From positions 1 to 34,282 of IMG/VR virus record IMGVR_UViG_3300033145_000551: a DNA stretch of 34,282 bases. The stretch is one strand, 5' to 3'. The notes beneath the pieces are model-generated. The model saw nothing but the letters and a program-made list of their open reading frames with translations. It did no database searches and was not told the origin of the DNA. The stretch comes from a virus. Below are positions 30,105 through 34,282 of this stretch, in pieces; position 1 is the stretch's first letter; each line of letters starts with the position of its first letter. Made by a program: the position numbers and the translations under genes.

Positions 30105-32062
30105 ACACATACTTCCCGCTTCATGTTCATTCGCACTACTCTTTATTAGATGGACTTGCCAAGCCCCTACAAATTGCCAATCGGTGTAAAGACCTTGGCC
30201 TAGCCGGGTCTGCTCTAACCGACCATGGCACCGTTGCTGGTGTAATATCATTCATGGATGCAATGAAAAAAAAAGAACTACAAGCCATCATGGGTTGTGA
30301 AATGTACATCGCACCCAGGGATGCTACACTGAGAGATGGAGACCGCACCCTGCATCACCTGGTGGTACTGGCCAAGAACCTAGACGGATGGCATCAACTT
30401 ATTCAAGCTACCAGTGAAGCCAATCGACCTGAACACTTCTACTATAAACCCCGCTTAGACCTGGAGCGTCTCGCGCCATATGCTAATGGTAATCTAATAG
30501 CATTCAGTGGACATCTTGGTTCTCATTTGTCTTCCTGTATTTTTTCTGATACCAACGCCCTACACAACTGTCTCACCGCAGACGAGGCCAAACGATTTAC
30601 ACGCAGCGATTGGGTTAAGCGCACCACCGAGGAGGCAGAGCGTCTTCAAGAGATATTTGGCAAGGGCAACTTCTTCATAGAAATACAACTGATAGATTCT
30701 AAGAACATGCCAGCGATGAACTTACTGGCCACCGGTCTGAGATATGTTTCCAAGCAAACTGGCATTCCCTGCATAGCTACGCCCGACGCACATTACGCAG
30801 AGAGAGCAGATGCTTACGACCAACGTACCCTGCTATGTAACTCACTCAATACCAACTTCAGAGAAATCAATGACAAATTAGTACGTGGAGAAGACATAGG
30901 ACTGGCCACGTTTTTTAAGTCCAACAATTATCACATACCCGCATACGATGAGATGTTAGACAGTGGTAATACTAAAGAAGAACTGGCCAACACACTCCAA
31001 GTGGCATCTATGTGTGAGGAATATAAGCTAACTGGACCACCCATGTTGCCTCAATTTCCATGTCCCGACAATGTGTCATCCAAGGACTATCTGAGACAAC
31101 TAATCGACAAGGGCTGGACCAAACGCTGGCCAAAGATTCAACACATTATTGATACCACACATCATACTGAAGAAGAATATCGCGCACGCTTAGAAACAGA
31201 GTTTGCTACGCTAACCGACATTGGCCTAGCAGATTATTTTCTGATTGTACATGACATCATAGACTGGGCACGCAAACAGGGACAGATTACGGGGGCTGGA
31301 CGTGGGTCTGCCGCAGGTTCTTTAATTCTCTATCTTTTGGAAGCCACTCATGTGGACCCCATTGAATATGACCTGTTGTTTGAAAGGTTTTATAACGCCG
31401 GTCGTAATACCGCCGACCGCATAAGCCTACCAGACGTTGATATGGACTTTGAGATTCAACAACGCGGCAAGGTCATGGAGTATATTCGGGAGCGCTATGG
31501 CATCGACCGCGTAGCTCAGATGCTTACGTTTACACGCTTGCAGGGTCGCGGTGCTTTGAAGGATGTGTTACGTGCTCACGCTGCGTGTTCATACGAAGAA
31601 ATGAACCGTATCACACTACACATTCCTGATGAGGCAGAAATTAGCGACCAGTTGCAGGCTATGAAAGAGCTTGACAAAAAAGCCGGTGGTGATGGAGAAG
31701 CCTCTATTATTATGTGGGCACTAGAACACAACACGGAAGAACTTAAACAGTGGGCCTTCTTAGATGACGACCACAATATCCAAGGTCCACTTTCCAAGAT
31801 GTTTGAACAGGCCATACGCATAGAAGGTACGAAGAAATCCCAGTCTAAACACGCCGCCGGTCTTGTAATTGCACAGGAACCACTGGCTCAAATATGTCCC
31901 ATGATATATGACAAGAGTAGTGGTGAAATGATATGTGGACTGGAAATGAATGACTTGGAAAGTATGGGGCATGTCAAATTTGACATCCTTGGAGTTGCGT
32001 TATTGGACAAGATACATGGTATTCTCAACTTGCTGAAATATGGAGAACTCACGTATGACTGA
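30101..32062 (+). CDS. dnaE: DNA polymerase III alpha subunit, N-terminal part (PHP and palm)
   Basis: 653 residues from the ATG at 30101 (ATGA overlap; an ATG at 30086 adds 5). The PHP domain opens with LHVHSHYSLLDG (H8, H10, H12). The palm has GRGSAAGS (400-407), PDVDMDFE with D445 and D447, and VKFD with D628, matching the E. coli D401/D403/D555 triad, so all catalytic acids are here. The chain ends at K-Y-G-E-L-T-Y-D about 30 residues after the third Asp, before the fingers. The gene at 33956 resumes with the fingers start, so this DnaE is split. A full E. coli alpha is 1160 residues. Likely assembles with the second fragment. Confidence 0.95.
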   Translation: MNTYFPLHVHSHYSLLDGLAKPLQIANRCKDLGLAGSALTDHGTVAGVISFMDAMKKKELQAIMGCEMYIAPRDATLRDGDRTLHHLVVLAKNLDGWHQLIQATSEANRPEHFYYKPRLDLERLAPYANGNLIAFSGHLGSHLSSCIFSDTNALHNCLTADEAKRFTRSDWVKRTTEEAERLQEIFGKGNFFIEIQLIDSKNMPAMNLLATGLRYVSKQTGIPCIATPDAHYAERADAYDQRTLLCNSLNTNFREINDKLVRGEDIGLATFFKSNNYHIPAYDEMLDSGNTKEELANTLQVASMCEEYKLTGPPMLPQFPCPDNVSSKDYLRQLIDKGWTKRWPKIQHIIDTTHHTEEEYRARLETEFATLTDIGLADYFLIVHDIIDWARKQGQITGAGRGSAAGSLILYLLEATHVDPIEYDLLFERFYNAGRNTADRISLPDVDMDFEIQQRGKVMEYIRERYGIDRVAQMLTFTRLQGRGALKDVLRAHAACSYEEMNRITLHIPDEAEISDQLQAMKELDKKAGGDGEASIIMWALEHNTEELKQWAFLDDDHNIQGPLSKMFEQAIRIEGTKKSQSKHAAGLVIAQEPLAQICPMIYDKSSGEMICGLEMNDLESMGHVKFDILGVALLDKIHGILNLLKYGELTYD

Positions 32063-32285
32063 TGAATTTGAAGAATATCGAAAAACTCTAGGTGACAAGG
32101 TAGTAGATACCTTTATTGCTAAGTTTGGTCTCGGACCAGATTTTACACCAATACAAGACTCACATGAATGTCCACAGTGCGGACAAAACAATGCATATTA
32201 CAAGGAGCTTCATGCTGATTGTAATGGTGGCCAAAACACCATTGTGTTGCATTGTCCTGACTGTGGGTGGAGCGAAGATATATAA
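32055..32285 (+). CDS. Small zinc-ribbon protein in the dnaE interval
   Basis: 76 residues from the ATG at 32055, overlapping the dnaE stop by 8 bases; GGAGAAC precedes. ECPQCGQ (about residues 38-44) and HCPDCGWS (about 66-73) form a classical two-pair zinc ribbon. The N-terminal 30 residues are a charged helix. It is the first gene of the interval that separates the two dnaE parts. Function unknown; a polymerase-linked DNA-binding role is conceivable. Confidence 0.72.
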   Translation: MTDEFEEYRKTLGDKVVDTFIAKFGLGPDFTPIQDSHECPQCGQNNAYYKELHADCNGGQNTIVLHCPDCGWSEDI

Positions 32286-32316
32286 CTAACCCAACTTGTT
32301 TTATTAGGACCGACCC

Positions 32317-33000
32317 ATGGACAACAGACATTTTTTATGCTTCGACTTCGAGACAGGCGGCAAATCCACAGAAACCGCAGAAATACTTCAGATTGGTGCC
32401 TGTGTTATTGACCGTAATTCGCTCAAGATAAAAGACAGCTTCACCTCTTTAATGAAGCCCGAAGATTTTGATGCGCTAGAAGAAGAGGCGCTTCAAGTCA
32501 ACGGGCTTACGCGAGAGCAGCTTGCCGAGGCTCCCGAGGCCAGTGTCATGTTCCCCACCTTCGCCGCTTGGATTCAAAAGTTCAACATCAACAAGACCAA
32601 GAATTCGTTTGGCGCACCCATTCCTGTCACCTGGGGTGGTGACCGCTTCGACATCCCCATCCTAGACCGCTATTGCAAGGACTATGGATACTGGGACAAA
32701 AAATGGGGCAACAGCACATTGGTTAATCCCGTGTTCACATTTGATGTGATGAAACACATGTGGTTTTGGACACGTACATTAGCCGACGTAAAGAACGTGA
32801 AACTCGTTACGGTCTTAGAATGGATGGGAGTTTCACCCGATGAAATTGCCGAATGTGCCCATGATGCTATGTGGGATGTGGAGTGGACTGCCAAAATTGC
32901 TATTCGATTATTGAAGACTGGCGTATACTTAACCAGTGTTAACGAAGAGGGTCAACGTCGTTTGAATATGGAAGGATGTTTCACGTCATGCATAAAATAG
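32317..33000 (+). CDS. DnaQ-like DEDDh 3'-5' exonuclease
   Basis: 227 residues. Exo I F-D10-F-E12-T-G-G, Exo II with D near FDIPILDRY (about residues 109-117), and Exo III with H and D in CAHDAMWDVEWTA (about residues 176-188), the DEDDh arrangement. It is the size of a free DnaQ epsilon-like proofreading subunit. Placement between the two parts of dnaE strongly suggests proofreading for the phage polymerase. It lies 31 bases after the preceding stop. The codon usage of the first half is somewhat GC-richer than its neighbours. Confidence 0.9.
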   Translation: MDNRHFLCFDFETGGKSTETAEILQIGACVIDRNSLKIKDSFTSLMKPEDFDALEEEALQVNGLTREQLAEAPEASVMFPTFAAWIQKFNINKTKNSFGAPIPVTWGGDRFDIPILDRYCKDYGYWDKKWGNSTLVNPVFTFDVMKHMWFWTRTLADVKNVKLVTVLEWMGVSPDEIAECAHDAMWDVEWTAKIAIRLLKTGVYLTSVNEEGQRRLNMEGCFTSCIK

Positions 33001-33296
33001 TTGATAAAAACCGACACGACAATGATGCTGTGGGTGGACTATGTTGTCCCCTGTGTGGAATCAAATTGACACTACTGGAACGCACACCACCCCCAGAAAT
33101 TGACTGGGGTAGCGATGATACACAAACCATCAAGCGCCAAGAAACCTGGTGGAAGCACTTTGAAAAGTGCAAGCGTGATGAGTATGCATGTCCTAATGGT
33201 CACTTTGAAAAAGACTTTCCGTTATATCACCATCAGCCGTTCCAGGGCATCGACAGTGCGCCAGGCGATAGTTGGTCTCTAAGTTGGGTGAAATAA
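32988..33296 (+). CDS. Small Cys/His-rich protein
   Basis: 102 residues from the ATG at 32988; an ATG at 32976 adds four but its GGAAGG is too close. LCCPLCG (about residues 18-24) plus a later H-F-E-K-C and ACPNGHF form a plausible zinc site. The rest is charged with several Trp and Pro. Unrecognised. The start lies within the end of the exonuclease gene. Confidence 0.62.
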   Translation: MHKIVDKNRHDNDAVGGLCCPLCGIKLTLLERTPPPEIDWGSDDTQTIKRQETWWKHFEKCKRDEYACPNGHFEKDFPLYHHQPFQGIDSAPGDSWSLSWVK

Positions 33297-33297
33297 A

Positions 33298-33537
33298 ATG
33301 ATAAGTGAACTATTAAGTGCTATCTTACCTACCGTACGTGTATTCCAAATTAAAGACGGCAGGGTTCACCAACGACTCCACACTTTTGTGTGTGTTGCCG
33401 TACCCAGGGTGGGTGAATATATAGCTGTAGAACACGAGTCATGGCCAGTTGTCAAAGTACAATGGGTCATCACAGAACCTAGTGTTCACATGGTTAATGT
33501 GTATGTAATGGAACTGGAACCACAAAATGATGAATAA
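33298..33537 (+). CDS. Small PRVG-motif protein, first of three tandem paralogs
   Basis: 79 residues. Shares with the next two proteins a strand R-V-F-Q, a D-G turn, H-x-R-L, then VAVPRVGEYI (about residues 39-48) and V-x-V-x-W near residue 59, followed by an acidic end. The pattern suggests a small beta-barrel or SH3-like domain. No catalytic residues stand out. Start one base after the upstream stop. Confidence 0.7.
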   Translation: MISELLSAILPTVRVFQIKDGRVHQRLHTFVCVAVPRVGEYIAVEHESWPVVKVQWVITEPSVHMVNVYVMELEPQNDE

Positions 33538-33739
33538 AGAAATACACACACGTGTATTCCAACTGAACGACGGCGGGATTCACAAACGACTCTCGTCATT
33601 CGTATGCACAGCCGTGCCACGTGTAGGTGACCATATCAACTCGCAATATGAATCTTTCTTAGTAAGACAGGTTCGGTGGTGCATAGACGAATCAAACCAC
33701 AAGGTTGAGTATGTGGATGTGTATGTAGAGGAGCCATAA
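33530..33739 (+). CDS. Small PRVG-motif protein, second of three
   Basis: 69 residues from the second of two overlapping ATGs (33527 or 33530), overlapping the upstream stop. T-R-V-F-Q-L-N-D-G, H-K-R-L, then AVPRVGDHI and V-R-W follow the order of its neighbours, so it arose by duplication. It is closest to the first copy. Function unknown. Confidence 0.7.
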   Translation: MNKEIHTRVFQLNDGGIHKRLSSFVCTAVPRVGDHINSQYESFLVRQVRWCIDESNHKVEYVDVYVEEP

Positions 33740-33740
33740 A

Positions 33741-33956
33741 ATGAATAACGAAATACGCATACGCATATACTTAATGTTTAGCAATGGCGACCCAACTCAA
33801 TTCCTTAGAGTCTTTCATGGTTCAGTGGTACCGCGCGTAGGTGAGTATTTTCGCTTACATGGCACGAGCCACCCTATTGTAGATGTAACCTGGGAGATGA
33901 TTGACCACGAACTATGCGCCAATGTTTATGTTGGAGAGACTGAGGAGCCACTATAA
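33741..33956 (+). CDS. Small PRVG-motif protein, third of three
   Basis: 71 residues. R-I-Y replaces R-V-F, then VVPRVGEYF (about residues 31-39), then IVDVTWE, and an acidic end. It is the most diverged of the three. The stop TAA shares its last A with the ATG of the second dnaE part, so the paralogs and the polymerase fragment are coupled. Confidence 0.7.
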   Translation: MNNEIRIRIYLMFSNGDPTQFLRVFHGSVVPRVGEYFRLHGTSHPIVDVTWEMIDHELCANVYVGETEEPL

Positions 33957-34282
33957 TGGGCAAAATAGTTTTCAATTGTGGCTGTGAGTTTCCTATCATC
34001 AATAGTGATGAAGAAATCCATGCCGACCTTTACGACAAACAACTCCCTACGGGGATTGATGTGGATATATACAACATTCCACATGATTGCCCTCGTACGT
34101 GGGCGTTGCTTGCCGAAGGCCGGACCAAGGGCGTCTTCCAACTCGAAGGACACCTAGGTAAAACATGGGCTCACAAAGTTGAACCAGAAAACATAGAAGA
34201 GTTGGCTGCATTAGTAGCATTGATAAGACCAGGATGTATTCGGGCTGTGTCTAAACCTGCTGTACGTTTCTTATATGACATG
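33956..34282 (+). CDS. dnaE: DNA polymerase III alpha, second part (fingers), truncated by window end
   Basis: 109 codons open to the window end. Residues about 39-57 (IDVDIYNIPHDCPRTWALL) and about 58-70 (AEGRTKGVFQLEG) then WAHKVEPENIEELAALVALIRPG match the start of the DnaE fingers, where the family reads G-D-T-x-G-V-F-Q-L-E-S and then R-P-G. The N-terminal 25 residues (FNCGCEFPII) contain two Cys and are not part of standard DnaE. It starts on its own ATG, so it is a separate polypeptide. It continues where the 30101 protein stops. Confidence 0.92.
   Translation, partial: MGKIVFNCGCEFPIINSDEEIHADLYDKQLPTGIDVDIYNIPHDCPRTWALLAEGRTKGVFQLEGHLGKTWAHKVEPENIEELAALVALIRPGCIRAVSKPAVRFLYDM

Noticed and set aside
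32040-34000. Split intein at the dnaE break
   Set aside because: The first part ends without an intein start Cys and N-intein blocks, and the FNC at residues 6-8 of the second part leaves only seven residues before it, too short for a C-intein.
1-34282. CRISPR array or insertion sequence
   Set aside because: No regularly spaced repeats, transposase gene or terminal inverted repeats were seen.

Overview
The window looks like part of a large, tailed double-stranded DNA bacteriophage genome. Every recognisable gene lies on the + strand. Genes are packed head to tail, many joined by ATGA, GTGA or TAATG stop/start overlaps, and many small proteins are of unknown function. There is a tRNA cluster, a nucleotide-synthesis set and a nearly complete replisome. 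No terminase, portal, capsid or tail gene was recognised, so this is mostly the early/middle replication and metabolism part of the genome. The host is not stated. One gene (5335-5655) encodes a type IV pilin-like precursor whose N-terminus resembles, from memory, a pilin-like family common in Planctomycetes. Two adjacent Tat-type signal peptides and two sulfotransferases fit a planctomycete or similar host. This is an inference, not proof.

Layout. 1-4662: end of a PD-(D/E)XK-like nuclease gene, a Nudix-like protein lacking the catalytic glutamates, ThyX, a ClpP-like protease, a fucosyltransferase-fold glycosyltransferase and a sigma-70-like factor. 4756-5703: a short unit with strong ribosome binding sites (a Gly/Ala/Thr-rich protein and the pilin-like protein) closed by a strong intrinsic terminator. 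5716-7106: a membrane-anchored coiled-coil protein, a consensus promoter, a degenerate tRNA-like element and a conserved beta-rich protein. 7107-7590: a UUCG hairpin, four further tRNA genes (two with CAT anticodon, Glu-CTC, Leu-CAA) and an unexplained structured RNA-like segment between them. 7602-10101: small proteins, a GT2-type glycosyltransferase, two tandem paralogs and a dCMP deaminase. 10114-13726: B12-dependent ribonucleotide reductase and two tandem sulfotransferases. 13765-16776: T4 Rnl1-like RNA ligase, T4 Pnkp-like kinase/phosphatase and an HNH endonuclease. 16849-20376: FmdB-like zinc ribbon, two Tat-signal proteins and a row of unknown genes. 20376-26632: RecA-like recombinase, small endonuclease, DnaB-like helicase, DnaG-like primase and dNMP kinase. 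26636-30104: RecB/Cas4-like nuclease, zinc-ribbon proteins and a GIY-YIG + HNH + HTH endonuclease. 30101-34282: a DNA polymerase III alpha (DnaE) gene split in two, with a 1.9 kb interval holding a DnaQ-like exonuclease and five small genes.

How it fits together. ThyX, dCMP deaminase, class II RNR and dNMP kinase would raise dNTP supply. DnaE, DnaQ-like exonuclease, helicase, primase and RecA would copy and recombine the genome largely without host proteins. RNA ligase plus Pnkp, with phage tRNAs, resembles the T4 answer to anticodon nucleases. Six TTGACA/TATAAT-type promoters, three of them inside genes, suggest use of the host housekeeping sigma factor early. The phage sigma-like factor may direct another gene class. 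The glycosyltransferases, sulfotransferases, Tat proteins and pilin-like protein point to modification of a surface, of the host or the virion; that is inference.
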